Shown piece after piece: positions 1 through 7,990 of a stretch of DNA of 15,942 nt (its first letter is position 1; every line of letters starts with the position of its first letter). The notes beneath the pieces are model-generated. The model did no database searches, was not told the origin of the DNA, and worked only from the letters and a program-made list of their open reading frames with translations. Made by a program: the position numbers and the translations under genes. Source of the DNA: Bordetella parapertussis (GTDB taxonomy: Bacteria > Pseudomonadota > Gammaproteobacteria > Burkholderiales > Burkholderiaceae). The stretch is taken from contig CAMDLJ010000021.1 of NCBI GenBank assembly GCA_945901665.1, positions 1 through 15,942 on the forward strand. The letters run 5' to 3'.

Positions 1-504
1 GACTCCTGCGGCGCTCGCATCCGTGTGGTGGCGCGGGGCATGCCGGTGGGTTTAGGACAACCCATATATGACCGCTTGGACGCCGACATCGCCCACGCCA
101 TGATGGGTTTGAACGCGGTCAAAGGCGTCGAGATGGGCGCTGGTTTTGCCAGCGTCGCGCAACGCGGCTCCACCCATGGCGACAGCTTAACGCCCGAGGG
201 TTTCGCAAACAACAACGCCGGTGGCGTGTTGGGCGGCATCAGCACGGGCCAAGATTTGGAGGTGAGCATCGCCATCAAGCCCACCAGCTCCATCCTCACG
301 CCACGCGACAGCATCGACAGCGCAGGCAACGCGGTGCAGGTGCAAACCAAGGGCCGCCATGATCCCTGCGTGGGCATACGCGCCACACCCATTGCCGAGG
401 CGCTTTTGGCGTTGGTGGTGATGGACCATGCGCTGCGCCACCGCGCGCAGTGTGGGGACGTGCAAACTGCATTGCCACCCATCGCTGCTCAGTACAAAAG
501 CTGA
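1..504 (+). CDS. aroC: Chorismate synthase, 3' part (5' end outside window)
   Basis: This is the C-terminal 167 residues of chorismate synthase, which converts 5-enolpyruvylshikimate 3-phosphate to chorismate with reduced FMN, the last common step of aromatic amino acid synthesis in the cytoplasm. The reading frame is open from base 1 and ends with TGA at 502-504. Visible family signatures include DSCGARI at the left edge, [14 protein letters not shown], the glycine-rich [20 protein letters not shown], and [17 protein letters not shown] followed by the [14 protein letters not shown] end. These are all canonical and in the expected order, so the visible part looks intact. The next gene starts only a few bases after the stop, suggesting cotranscription and perhaps coupled translation. 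The first half of the protein and the promoter lie outside the window. Confidence 0.97.
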   Translation, partial: DSCGARIRVVARGMPVGLGQPIYDRLDADIAHAMMGLNAVKGVEMGAGFASVAQRGSTHGDSLTPEGFANNNAGGVLGGISTGQDLEVSIAIKPTSSILTPRDSIDSAGNAVQVQTKGRHDPCVGIRATPIAEALLALVVMDHALRHRAQCGDVQTALPPIAAQYKS

Positions 505-510
505 GCCTTG

Positions 511-1707
511 ATGCCCCGCTCCCACGGCCCAGGGCTGCGCCAAGGTTTGTGGCCGTTTGGCTTTTTGTCAGCGGCCTATTTCACCCACATGGGGTTTTTC
601 AACCCCTATCTGTCTTTGTGGTTGCAGGACCTGGGCATGGGTGTTTTGGCCATTGGCGCACTCACGGCCATGCAATCTGCGACCCGCTTGTTCGCCCCCT
701 TTTTATGGGCCTGGTTGAGTGACCATACCGGACAAAGGGTGCGCTTGATGCGCCTGGGCGCCTTCACCGCTTGGGCGGTGTCTTGGGGGTTTTATGTCAG
801 CCATCAATTGTGGTGGCTGAGCTTGGTGATGGTGCTGTTGTTCATCCACACCAGCCCGTTGATGTCCCTGAGCGAAGCAGCCATGGCCCAGCGGGTGAGC
901 ATTGCCGGTCAATTTGACACCCAGCGCTATGGCCGGGTTCGGTTGTGGGGCTCCATGGGATTTTTGGTCACGGTGTTTGCTGCCGGGGCTTGGTTTGAGC
1001 GCCACGGCATGGCCGATTTCCCCCATTGGACGGTGGCCACCTTGGCGGCACTCAACTTGGCGGTTTGGTGGTTGCCCAATCAGGTGGATCCCCCGGCTGC
1101 GAAAACCTTGGCCGGCCGTCTGGGCCCTGTGCTGCGACAAACCCCGGTGCGCTGGTTTTTTGCCACCTTGTTTTTTCATGTGTTGTCGCACACCAGTATT
1201 TACGTGTTTTTGTCTTTGTATTTGGACGGTTTGGGTTACAGCAAAACCATGATCGGCGCCTTTTGGGCCCTGTCAGTGGTGGTCGAGGTGATTTGGTTTT
1301 ATTTTCAAGGCCGCTGGATGCACCGCTTGGCACTCGGCCATTGGTTGCTGCTGACCGCTGCTTTGACGGTTTTGCGCATGGTCATGACCGCCCAAGCCGC
1401 CGATGTGTGGTGGGTTTTGGCGCTGGCCCAAGCCCTGCACGCTTGGACATTCGCAGCTCACCATTCGGCTTGTGTGCAATGGATCAGCCAAGCTTTCCCA
1501 GGACCCTTGCGCGCCCGTGGTCAGGCCTTGTATTCGGTGCTGGGCTATGGCCTGACTGGGGTTCTGGGTGCCTTGGGTGGGGGTGTCATCAGCCAAGCCT
1601 GGGGCATGGAAGTGGTGTTTCAGTTGTCAGCCCTCAGTGCCGTGGCGGCGCTGTTTTGTGCATGGCGGTTTGGCATGATGACAAAACCTGGCGAGGGTGC
1701 TTGCTGA
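511..1707 (+). CDS. MFS permease of the HcaT/phenylpropionate-permease-like type
   Basis: A 398-residue inner-membrane transporter with about twelve hydrophobic helices, a normal length for the major facilitator superfamily. The opening segment (GFLSAAYFTHMGFFNPYLSLWL, in pieces) and the WLSDHTGQR loop after helix 2, which resembles MFS motif A, match the MFS_1-like group that includes E. coli HcaT and nucleoside-proton symporters. The substrate cannot be told from sequence; phenylpropionate transport is only a family analogy. ATG at 511 is chosen; a TTG at 508 directly before it is possible. The start lies 6 bases after the aroC stop and has no clear Shine-Dalgarno, so translation is probably coupled to aroC. 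No transcription terminator is visible after it. The aromatic pathway neighbour does not prove an aromatic substrate. Confidence 0.88.
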   Translation: MPRSHGPGLRQGLWPFGFLSAAYFTHMGFFNPYLSLWLQDLGMGVLAIGALTAMQSATRLFAPFLWAWLSDHTGQRVRLMRLGAFTAWAVSWGFYVSHQLWWLSLVMVLLFIHTSPLMSLSEAAMAQRVSIAGQFDTQRYGRVRLWGSMGFLVTVFAAGAWFERHGMADFPHWTVATLAALNLAVWWLPNQVDPPAAKTLAGRLGPVLRQTPVRWFFATLFFHVLSHTSIYVFLSLYLDGLGYSKTMIGAFWALSVVVEVIWFYFQGRWMHRLALGHWLLLTAALTVLRMVMTAQAADVWWVLALAQALHAWTFAAHHSACVQWISQAFPGPLRARGQALYSVLGYGLTGVLGALGGGVISQAWGMEVVFQLSALSAVAALFCAWRFGMMTKPGEGAC

Positions 1708-1760
1708 AACGTGAGGTACCCGTATGGGCCTGTATGCAAGGCGCACAATGGCTAACCTTT

Positions 1761-1766
1761 GAGGAG
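1761..1766 (+). promoter_or_regulatory. Shine-Dalgarno deciding the cytochrome c start
   Basis: GAGGAG lies 6 bases before the ATG at 1773. It separates the real start from the much longer open frame that runs back into the MFS gene, and from an out-of-frame ATG at 1768. The translated product from 1773 begins with a good signal peptide, which supports the choice. Confidence 0.7.
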
Positions 1767-1772
1767 AATGAG

Positions 1773-2156
1773 ATGGCTTTCAAGTGCTTATGGTCGGTGT
1801 GTGCTGCATTGGCTTTTTCCAACGCGGTGGCGGCCACTGACCCTGTGTACCAGCAGGTTTGCTCGGTGTGTCACGCGGCGGGTGTGGCGGGTGCGCCCAA
1901 GGTGGGGGACACCAAGAAGTGGGCCCCGTTGATTGCCGAAGGCCAAGTGATATTGACCGCCCATGGCTATGTGGGCATCCGTGCCATGCCGGCCAAAGGC
2001 GGTAAACCCGATTTGGCTTTGAAAGATTTTGCCGGTGCCCTGGTGCACATGGTCAATCAGTCGGGTGGCAAATGGACAGCCCCCAATGCGGCACTGCTGG
2101 GTCAGATGGAAAAAGAAGTGGTCAAGCGCGAGAAAGAGCTCAAAGCGAAAAAGTGA
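1773..2156 (+). CDS. Small periplasmic class I cytochrome c (cytochrome c5-like)
   Basis: A 127-residue secreted electron carrier. Residues 1-20 form a Sec signal peptide ending in AVA, so the mature protein is about 107 residues and periplasmic. The heme attachment site CSVCH is at residues 30-34 and the likely axial methionine is M72 within GIRAMPAKGG, the arrangement of the cytochrome c5/CycB family. The C-terminus (residues 112-127) is an unusual lysine- and glutamate-rich tail that probably extends as a charged helix. The gene sits 65 bases after the MFS gene, with a strong ribosome binding site but no clear promoter that I can defend. It converges with tolA, with only 6 bases between the two stops. 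The partner redox enzyme is not in the window. Confidence 0.9.
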   Translation: MAFKCLWSVCAALAFSNAVAATDPVYQQVCSVCHAAGVAGAPKVGDTKKWAPLIAEGQVILTAHGYVGIRAMPAKGGKPDLALKDFAGALVHMVNQSGGKWTAPNAALLGQMEKEVVKREKELKAKK

Positions 2157-2162
2157 TTCGGC

Positions 2163-3083
2163 TCAGTCGCGGGGCTTGAACCCCAGCACCATCATGGTGG
2201 GGATGCTGCCATCGGTGTCGCGCGGCAAGGTGTCGGTTTTGTCCAAGGCTTTGATCACCGCTTCATCCCAGGCTTTGTTGCCACTCGACTTGATGAGCTT
2301 GCGGGACATGATCTTGCCATCGGTGGCAGTGCGCACTTCCACCTCGGCCACTGGGTTACCACTGACATCATCGGGATTGAACACGATATTGGGTTTGACG
2401 CGGGCAATGATGCGCCCGCCATAGCTGGCCGACGGGCCTGAGGCGCGCATTGCATCGCCCGTGGCATTCGGACTGCCCGTGGCCCCAGCCATGCCGGCCA
2501 TTCGGCGCAGGTTTTCGTCGCGCATGGCTTGCAATTTGCGCTCTTCCTGGGCAGCCCGCTTGGCCTCTTGCTCTTTGCGCTCTTTGTCCTTGCGTTCTTT
2601 TTCTTTTTGCTCCTTCAGGGCCAGCTCTTTTTTATCGCGCTGCGCTTGGGCGAGTTTTTCTTTCTCGCGCAGGCGCTGTTGTTCCAGCGCTTTTTCCTTT
2701 TCTTTCTGTTCGATTTGTTTTTTGAGTTTGAGCTGTTCTTGCTCCAACTTTTTCTCTTGCTCAGCCTTTTTTTGCTTGGCAATGGCAATGTCGGCATCTC
2801 GGCTGGGGGGAGGTGGCGTGGGTTTGACCTTGGGCGCCGGTGGGGGTGGGGGGGGCTCAGGTGTGGGTTCTGGCGCGGGGGGAGGCGGCGGGGGTGCAGC
2901 GGCTTTGGGCAGCGCTGACCACAGCTCGGCTTCTACCGCTGGGGTGCTGTCGGTGGGCCAGTTGATGCCCCAGGTCAGGGCCATGAGCAGCAACACATGC
3001 ACCACCAAGGCCATGCCCAGTGAGCGGCCCAAACCTTGGGCCGGTGGCGGGGCAAGTTCCAGGTGCATCGAGGCGGTGCTCAT
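2163..3083 (-). CDS. tolA: TolA, inner-membrane/periplasm-spanning Tol-Pal protein
   Basis: A 306-residue protein with the three-part TolA layout. Residues about 22-41 are a single membrane helix containing His29, the position that contacts TolQR in TolA/TonB proteins. Residues about 55-95 are proline-rich, and residues about 95-205 are a Lys/Glu/Gln-rich helical domain expected to cross the periplasm. Residues about 220-306 form a TonB/TolA C-terminal domain (GRIIARVKPNI, then VEVRTATDGKI and AWDEAVIKAL). It transmits the TolQR proton-motive force to the outer membrane during division. It is shorter than E. coli TolA (about 420 residues). The start is the first ATG after tolR, 16 bases from its stop, but no Shine-Dalgarno is evident and Met6 is an alternative. 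It is the last gene of the long minus-strand run; tolB and pal do not follow. Confidence 0.94.
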   Translation of the reverse strand: MSTASMHLELAPPPAQGLGRSLGMALVVHVLLLMALTWGINWPTDSTPAVEAELWSALPKAAAPPPPPPAPEPTPEPPPPPPAPKVKPTPPPPSRDADIAIAKQKKAEQEKKLEQEQLKLKKQIEQKEKEKALEQQRLREKEKLAQAQRDKKELALKEQKEKERKDKERKEQEAKRAAQEERKLQAMRDENLRRMAGMAGATGSPNATGDAMRASGPSASYGGRIIARVKPNIVFNPDDVSGNPVAEVEVRTATDGKIMSRKLIKSSGNKAWDEAVIKALDKTDTLPRDTDGSIPTMMVLGFKPRD

Positions 3084-3099
3084 GGGGTGGCCGTGGCGA

Positions 3100-3531
3100 T
3101 CAAGGTTGGAGTTGTACCGATAAGCCCACGCGTTGCACCCCTGCGCGTTGCAAACTGTCCATCACCTTGACCACGGTTTCGTATTTGATGCCTTTGTCGG
3201 CGCTGATCACCACGGGCGTGTTGGCGTTGCCGCCTTGCAACTGCATCACTTGTTGGGGCAAAGAGGCCAGGTTGACCGATATTTGGGTGCTGGTGGTGCC
3301 GGTGGATTTGAGTTCGATTTTTTCTTGCGCATCGATCAACACCTGGATCACTTGCTCGGGTTGAGTGGCTGCTTTGCCCACGCTGGGCACGTCGATCACA
3401 CTGGGGGAAATCAGGGGAGCGGTGACCATGAAGATGATCAACAACACCAACATCACGTCGATGAAGGGCACCATGTTGATGTCATTGATGGCCCGCCGAC
3501 CACGGGCACTGCGGGGTGAGGCAGAGGGCAT
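3100..3531 (-). CDS. tolR: TolR, ExbD/TolR-family proton channel subunit
   Basis: A 143-residue inner-membrane protein. A short basic N-terminus (residues 1-19) leads into one transmembrane helix (about 20-42), whose start NMVPFIDVMLVLLIIF carries the conserved Asp25, equivalent to the proton-carrying Asp of TolR and ExbD. Residues about 55-143 form the periplasmic domain, with the ADKGIKYETVVKVMD and GVQRVGL segments typical of the family. Together with TolQ it forms the ion-driven stator that energises TolA. It lies 14 bases after tolQ and 16 before tolA, in the usual tolQRA order. Length and motifs are normal for the family; ExbD is excluded mainly by the TolQ/TolA neighbours. Confidence 0.95.
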   Translation of the reverse strand: MPSASPRSARGRRAINDINMVPFIDVMLVLLIIFMVTAPLISPSVIDVPSVGKAATQPEQVIQVLIDAQEKIELKSTGTTSTQISVNLASLPQQVMQLQGGNANTPVVISADKGIKYETVVKVMDSLQRAGVQRVGLSVQLQP

Positions 3532-3545
3532 CTGGATAAACCCGC

Positions 3546-4238
3546 TCAGTGGCCCGAGGTGGACTGGCTGCCCACATTGCGTTGCAAGATATTGGAGAAC
3601 TCTTCCATGAAGGTGTCCAAGCGAATGGCCACGCGTTCGATGTCGCGACTAAACCGGTTGTAGGCCAGCACAGCGGGGATGGCCGCAAACAAACCAATGG
3701 CTGTGGCGACCAAGGCCTCGGCAATCCCAGGCGCCACCTTGGCCAGGGTGACTTGCTGCATGCTGGCCAAGCCGGTGAAAGCGTGCATGATGCCCCAGAC
3801 CGTGCCAAACAATCCCACGTATGGGGAGACAGAACCGACCGAGGCCAAAAACGACAGTTGGGATTCGATCGCATCCATCTCGCGTTGGTAGCTGGCGCGC
3901 ATGGCGCGGCGCGCACCGTCCATCAGCACCGCGCTGTCGCTGATGCGGCGCTCACGCAGTTTTTGGTATTCGCGCATGCCACTGGCAAAAATACGCTCCA
4001 TGGGGCCGGCCAGTTTGGCGTTGCTGGTGGCCGATGCGTACAAATCATTGAGGCTGGTGCCCGACCAAAAGTCCCGCTCAAAGTTTTCGTTCAGGGTTTT
4101 GATTTGTTTGAGCGCAATGGCCTTGCGAAAAATGGCGGTCCAGCTGGCGACCGATACGCCCATCAGCAACAGCACCACGGCTTGCACCACCCAACTCGCA
4201 TTGAGCAGGAGGTGAATGATTGAAAAATCTTGGTTCAT
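3546..4238 (-). CDS. tolQ: TolQ, ExbB/TolQ-family proton channel subunit
   Basis: A 230-residue polytopic inner-membrane protein with three helices, at about residues 14-36, 130-156 and 171-195. The MotA/TolQ/ExbB domain is recognisable from VSPYVGLFGTVWGIMHAF (138-154) and GIAEALVATAIGLFAAIPA (171-189), which carry T146 and T179 at positions lining the proton path. The open frame extends 29 codons further upstream, but the ATG at 4236-4238 is the better start. It gives the normal family length and makes a 4-base ATGA overlap with the end of ybgC, the classic ybgC-tolQ arrangement. The upstream extension lies wholly inside ybgC. TolQ works with TolR and TolA in envelope constriction and outer-membrane stability. 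Confidence 0.95.
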   Translation of the reverse strand: MNQDFSIIHLLLNASWVVQAVVLLLMGVSVASWTAIFRKAIALKQIKTLNENFERDFWSGTSLNDLYASATSNAKLAGPMERIFASGMREYQKLRERRISDSAVLMDGARRAMRASYQREMDAIESQLSFLASVGSVSPYVGLFGTVWGIMHAFTGLASMQQVTLAKVAPGIAEALVATAIGLFAAIPAVLAYNRFSRDIERVAIRLDTFMEEFSNILQRNVGSQSTSGH

Positions 4239-4645
4239 GGCAGCAGGTCCAGAAGGTAGGTGGGTATTCTCGCAGGGCGCATGCTGGCCGCATCCACCCA
4301 GCCAATGCGGATGCTGCCCTCGCACAAGAGGCTGGCATCTGGGCCATCATGACGGGTGGCCTGTTGCTCCAAGCTTAGGCTGGCGCGGCCTTTGTCTTGC
4401 AGTTGAGCGCTGACATGGACGACATCGTCCAGCCGCGCAGGCAACAAATAGCGCAAGGATGTGTGGGTGACCACAAACATGCCGCCAGTGGTTTCGCGCA
4501 AGTGCTGTTGTTCCAGGCCCAAGTGGCGCAGCCACTCGGTTCGGGCGCGCTCAAAAAACTTCAGGTAGTTGGCATAAAAAACAATGCCACCAGCATCTGT
4601 GTCTTCCCAATAAATGCGGATGGGGTGGACAAACAACTCAGCCAT
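4235..4645 (-). CDS. ybgC: YbgC, Tol-Pal-associated acyl-CoA thioesterase
   Basis: A 136-residue hot-dog-fold thioesterase of the YbgC/4-hydroxybenzoyl-CoA thioesterase family, cytoplasmic, acting on acyl-CoA or acyl-carrier-protein thioesters. The signature is at residues 11-33: IYWEDTDAGGIVFYANYL followed by FFERARTEWL, with Asp17 as the expected catalytic residue. In proteobacteria this gene is the usual first member of the tol-pal operon, and here it overlaps tolQ by ATGA. Its start (ATG, 4643-4645) overlaps the 3' end of the upstream aminotransferase gene by 8 bases, so it is almost certainly translated from the same message. Length is normal and no key residue is missing. Its physiological substrate remains uncertain for the family. 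Confidence 0.93.
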   Translation of the reverse strand: MAELFVHPIRIYWEDTDAGGIVFYANYLKFFERARTEWLRHLGLEQQHLRETTGGMFVVTHTSLRYLLPARLDDVVHVSAQLQDKGRASLSLEQQATRHDGPDASLLCEGSIRIGWVDAASMRPARIPTYLLDLLP

Positions 4646-5840
4646 GCGACAGCCATTGCTTCAATCGATCCATGGCCTGCGACAACTGCGGCAGGCTGCT
4701 GGCGGTGGACAAACGCACATGGTGTTCGGTGCCGTGCTGGCCAAAGTCGCGCCCAGGTGTCATGGCCACATGGGCGTGCTGCATGGCGGCCAGGCAAAAA
4801 TCCCAGCTGTTGGCCAGCCCTAAGCGCTCACAAATAGCGGCGACATTGGCCCAGGCGTAAAAGGCCCCATCGGGCATGACTTCGACGGCCATGCCCATCT
4901 CGCACAGGGCTGGCACCACGGTGTCGCGGCGCAACTGAAACTCGCTGCGGCGTTGCTCGTAAATGGCCAAGCTCTCGGGCTCAAAGCAGGCCAAGCCAGC
5001 GCGTTGGGCAATCGTGCTGGGGCAGATGAACAGGTGCTGGGCCAGGGACTCGAACACCGGCACCAGTGAAGGCGGCACGACCAGCCAACCCAGGCGCCAG
5101 CCGGTCATGTGAAAGTATTTGGAGAAACTGTTGATGCTGATCACATGCTCGCCCAAGCGCAGCGCGCTTTGCCCATACGTGCTGTCATAGGACAAGCCCA
5201 AGTAAATTTCGTCCACCAACGTGACGCCGCCTTGTTGTTGAACGAATTGGTCGATGGCGCGCAGGGCGTCGGGGTGGATGGAGGTGCCGGTGGGGTTGGA
5301 CGGGCTGGCGAGCAAAACACCTTTGGTGCGCGGTGTCCAGGCTTGGCGCACCTGTTGGGCGTCAAGTTGAAAACGATGTGCAGCCGTGGTGGGCAGCAGC
5401 ACGGCGCGCCCACCAGCGGCTTGAACAAACTGTCGGTTGCACGGGTAGCTCGGGTCGGGCAACAAAATGTCGTCACCCTCGTCCACCAAGGCCATGCAGG
5501 CCAGGTGCAACGCCGCTGAGGCGCCAGCAGTGACCACGATGCGGCTCGGGTCAATGGCCAGCCCCCAGCGCTGGGCATACCAATGGCCGATGCGTTCACG
5601 CAGCGCTTGCAAGCCCAGGGCATGGGTGTATTGGGTCTGCCCATTCAGGATGGCTTGTTGTGCCGCCGCTTGAACCAAAGGTGGGGCGGTGAAGTCGGGC
5701 TCGCCGATGTTGAGCGCGATCATGGGACGGTCGGTGTGGGCCCATTGCTGCGCCAATTGCGCAGCGGTCTTGCCCATCTCCATGACGTAAAACGGTTCAA
5801 TGCGTTGGGCGCGTTGAGACAGCTTCATGGTGGGGGTCAT
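4638..5840 (-). CDS. Class I/II PLP-dependent aminotransferase
   Basis: A 400-residue fold-type I aminotransferase of the AspC/AlaA-like group. Visible cofactor and substrate residues include LNIGEPDF (43-50), SNPTG with Asn182, Asp210 and Tyr213 in LVDEIYLGLSYD, the Schiff-base Lys241 in NSFSKYFHMTGWRLGW, the phosphate-contacting Arg249, and the carboxylate-binding Arg376 in VRLSTASS. All are intact, so the enzyme should be active. The amino donor and acceptor are not predictable; aspartate, alanine, aromatic or another keto acid are all possible. ATG at 5838-5840 is used; Met5 is an alternative. It sits 15 bases after nusB and overlaps ybgC by 8 bases, so it is embedded in the run, but no pathway link to riboflavin or Tol is evident. 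Confidence 0.92.
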   Translation of the reverse strand: MTPTMKLSQRAQRIEPFYVMEMGKTAAQLAQQWAHTDRPMIALNIGEPDFTAPPLVQAAAQQAILNGQTQYTHALGLQALRERIGHWYAQRWGLAIDPSRIVVTAGASAALHLACMALVDEGDDILLPDPSYPCNRQFVQAAGGRAVLLPTTAAHRFQLDAQQVRQAWTPRTKGVLLASPSNPTGTSIHPDALRAIDQFVQQQGGVTLVDEIYLGLSYDSTYGQSALRLGEHVISINSFSKYFHMTGWRLGWLVVPPSLVPVFESLAQHLFICPSTIAQRAGLACFEPESLAIYEQRRSEFQLRRDTVVPALCEMGMAVEVMPDGAFYAWANVAAICERLGLANSWDFCLAAMQHAHVAMTPGRDFGQHGTEHHVRLSTASSLPQLSQAMDRLKQWLSHG

Positions 5841-5855
5841 GGTTGAGCCGGTGTG

Positions 5856-6374
5856 TCAGCCACGTGCCAAACCCGCGTCTCGGTCGGCTTGGACCTCTTG
5901 CGGCCGCAGTTGCGCGGCCAAGCCGTTGAGCACGGCATTGATGTATTTGTGGCCGTCGGTGCCACCAAATTCTTTGGCCAGTTCAACGCATTCGTTGATG
6001 GCCACGCGCCAGGGCACATCCAGGCATTGCTGCAACTCATAAGCGCCAATCCACATGATGGCGTGTTCCACCGGGGATATTTCCAACATGCGCCGGTCCA
6101 ACAAGGGGGTGATCAACACATCCAAGGCAGCGCTTTGTTGGGCGCAGCCTTCGAGCAGCGCCATGTAATGGTCTGGGTCGGCCTTGTGAAAGCCTGCCAG
6201 CTCGCGGGTAAACAGGTCCACCGCTGCCACTTCGTTGCCACCGACTTGAACTTGGTACAAGGCTTGCAGCGCAAACTCGCGCGAGCGGCTGCGTGGGGTT
6301 TTGCTGCCGGCTTTGCGGGCGCCGGTTTGGGTGGTGCCGGTGCGGACTTGGCGCGGTGGGCGCACGGTGCTCAA
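5856..6374 (-). CDS. nusB: NusB, transcription antitermination factor
   Basis: A 172-residue all-helical RNA-binding protein that, with NusE (S10), assembles the antitermination complex on boxA in rRNA operons. The core starts at residue about 28 with [12 protein letters not shown] and continues through the NusB pattern [49 protein letters not shown]. The N-terminal 27 residues are a basic, Thr/Arg-rich extension absent from the 139-residue E. coli protein and often seen in betaproteobacterial NusB. Its ATG overlaps the ribH stop by 4 bases (ATGA, 6371-6374). The ribH-nusB pairing is widely conserved in proteobacteria. A boxA function in this operon is not shown by the sequence. Confidence 0.96.
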   Translation of the reverse strand: MSTVRPPRQVRTGTTQTGARKAGSKTPRSRSREFALQALYQVQVGGNEVAAVDLFTRELAGFHKADPDHYMALLEGCAQQSAALDVLITPLLDRRMLEISPVEHAIMWIGAYELQQCLDVPWRVAINECVELAKEFGGTDGHKYINAVLNGLAAQLRPQEVQADRDAGLARG

Positions 6375-6838
6375 CGCAAACGCTCCAACAACAAAGCCAT
6401 TTCGATGGCCACGCGCGCAGCATCGCGGCCCTTGTCGGTTTGGCGCGCCTCGGCCTGGGCCATGTCTTCGGTGGTCAAGATGGCGTTGGCGATGGGGATG
6501 CCATGGTCCAAACCCACCCGGGTCACGCCAGCGCCCGATTCATTGGCCACCAGCTCAAAGTGATAGGTCTCGCCGCGAACGATGCAACCCAAGGCGATCA
6601 AGGCGTCAAACGACTCGCGCTCGGCCAAGGCTTGCAATGCGATGGGTACCTCCAGGGCACCGGGCACCGACACGGTTTCGATGTTCTCGGGCTCTACGTG
6701 CAGGGCCAGCAACTCAGTCACGCAGGCGTGGTGCAGGGCATCGGTGATGTCGGCATTGAAGCGTGCTTGAACAATGCCGATGCGCAGGCCAGCGCCATTG
6801 AGCTGCGCAGGGTGTGATGGCTTTTGTGGGGTGAACAT
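6371..6838 (-). CDS. ribH: 6,7-dimethyl-8-ribityllumazine synthase
   Basis: A 155-residue enzyme that condenses 5-amino-6-ribitylaminouracil with 3,4-dihydroxy-2-butanone 4-phosphate to give lumazine, the penultimate step of riboflavin synthesis. Family motifs are all present: [10 protein letters not shown] (26-35), [13 protein letters not shown] (57-68), [18 protein letters not shown] (84-101) with the proton-transferring His93, and the phosphate-binding region [11 protein letters not shown] with Arg132. Length is typical of the icosahedral enzyme. It lies 21 bases after ribB and overlaps nusB by ATGA, so it sits inside the operon. Nothing unusual is seen in the active site. Confidence 0.97.
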   Translation of the reverse strand: MFTPQKPSHPAQLNGAGLRIGIVQARFNADITDALHHACVTELLALHVEPENIETVSVPGALEVPIALQALAERESFDALIALGCIVRGETYHFELVANESGAGVTRVGLDHGIPIANAILTTEDMAQAEARQTDKGRDAARVAIEMALLLERLR

Positions 6839-6859
6839 GGCCGCTCCTTGTGGTTCAGG

Positions 6860-7990
6860 TCAGGCGCTGTCGCCAGGGATCAGGTAGCCGGTGATTTCCA
6901 GGCCATAACCGGCCATGCTGGGCATGCGCCGGGGGGTGCCCATCAAACGCATGCGCTGCACACCGCATTCGCGCAATATTTGCGCGCCCACGCCATACGA
7001 GCGCAAGTCCATGCGGCCGCGCTCGGGGCCGTGGGCGGAGCGTGCGGTGCCATCAAATTGGGCCAACAATTGCTGGGCCGATTCGCCGCAATTGAGCAGC
7101 ACCAGCACGCCGCAGTTTTCTTCGTCAATCCGCTGCAAGGCCGCGTCCAGGCTCCACGAGTGCATGGTGCGCCCAACCTCCAGGGCGTCCAGCACCGACA
7201 AGGGCTCGTGGACCCGGGCCAGCACCGCTGTGCGTGCGTCCCACTGCCCGCGCACCAAGGCCAGGTGCACATCTCCCGAATTGGGCTCTTGAAACGCATG
7301 GGCTTGAAAAACGCCGTGGGGGGTGAGCAAGGGGCGGCTGCCCACTTTGCTGACAAGAGACTCGGTTTTGCTGCGGTGCTCGATCAGGTCTGCGATGGTG
7401 CCAATCTTCAGCCCATGCTCGGCCGCAAACAGTTGCAAATCGGGCAGGCGGGCCATGGTGCCATCGTCCTTCATGATCTCGCAAATCACACTGCTGGGGT
7501 TGCAACCGGCCATGCGGGCCAGGTCGCAACCGGCTTCGGTGTGGCCCGCACGCATCAGCACGCCGCCCTCGACCGCTTGCAAGGGAAACACATGACCAGG
7601 CTGGACCAAATCTTGGGGTCGGCTGTTCGGCGCGACAGCCACCTGAACCGTGCGCGCCCGATCGGCCGCTGAAATGCCGGTGGAGACGCCCTCGGCAGCT
7701 TCGATCGACACGGTAAAGGCCGTGCCGTGGGACGTGCCATTGCGCAATGTCATGGGTGGCAGGCCCAGGTATTGGCAGCGCTCGCGGGTGAGGGTGAGGC
7801 AAATCAAGCCGCGGCCAAATCGGGCCATGAAATTGATCGCCTCTGGGCTCACATGGTCGGCAGCGAGCACCAAGTCGCCTTCGTTTTCACGGTCTTCTTC
7901 GTCAACCAAGATGACCATGCGACCGGCGCGCAATTCGGCCACGATGTCTTCTACGGGGGAGATGGGTATGGGTTTTAAAGCTGCATTCAT
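6860..7990 (-). CDS. ribB: DHBP synthase with inactive GTP cyclohydrolase II-like domain (RibBX type)
   Basis: A 376-residue two-domain protein. Residues about 11-205 are 3,4-dihydroxy-2-butanone 4-phosphate synthase, which makes the C4 unit of riboflavin from ribulose 5-phosphate. [12 protein letters not shown] (29-40), the SHGT region (87-90) and [11 protein letters not shown] (147-157) supply the acidic metal ligands and catalytic His. Residues about 208-370 align with GTP cyclohydrolase II but lack its zinc site: where RibA has CxTGD and RCDCG, this protein reads LSVL and MHSWSL (about 265-281), and the arginine-containing QEGR region reads NCGESAQQ. The domain cannot be an active cyclohydrolase, so a separate RibA must exist elsewhere. 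The start at 7988-7990 overlaps the ribE stop by ATGA; the longer frame upstream lies within ribE. Automated pipelines commonly mislabel this type as bifunctional RibBA. Confidence 0.95.
   Translation of the reverse strand: MNAALKPIPISPVEDIVAELRAGRMVILVDEEDRENEGDLVLAADHVSPEAINFMARFGRGLICLTLTRERCQYLGLPPMTLRNGTSHGTAFTVSIEAAEGVSTGISAADRARTVQVAVAPNSRPQDLVQPGHVFPLQAVEGGVLMRAGHTEAGCDLARMAGCNPSSVICEIMKDDGTMARLPDLQLFAAEHGLKIGTIADLIEHRSKTESLVSKVGSRPLLTPHGVFQAHAFQEPNSGDVHLALVRGQWDARTAVLARVHEPLSVLDALEVGRTMHSWSLDAALQRIDEENCGVLVLLNCGESAQQLLAQFDGTARSAHGPERGRMDLRSYGVGAQILRECGVQRMRLMGTPRRMPSMAGYGLEITGYLIPGDSA

Noticed and set aside
1026..1772. Upstream in-frame extension of the cytochrome c gene
   Set aside because: It lies inside the MFS gene in another frame; the ATG at 1773 has a good ribosome binding site and begins a signal peptide.
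2790..2900. G-rich tract as a possible repeat or G-quadruplex element
   Set aside because: It encodes the polyproline segment of TolA; codon-driven G-runs explain it without a separate function.
2461..3123. A 220-codon plus-strand frame opposite tolA
   Set aside because: It is a low-complexity Ser/Cys/Phe/Gly shadow of the Lys/Glu and proline-rich tolA codons, with no plausible ribosome binding site or domain.
6824..7672. A 282-codon plus-strand frame opposite ribB
   Set aside because: It is antisense to a well-supported gene, rich in His/Gln/Ala as expected from the complement of high-GC codons, and resembles no family.
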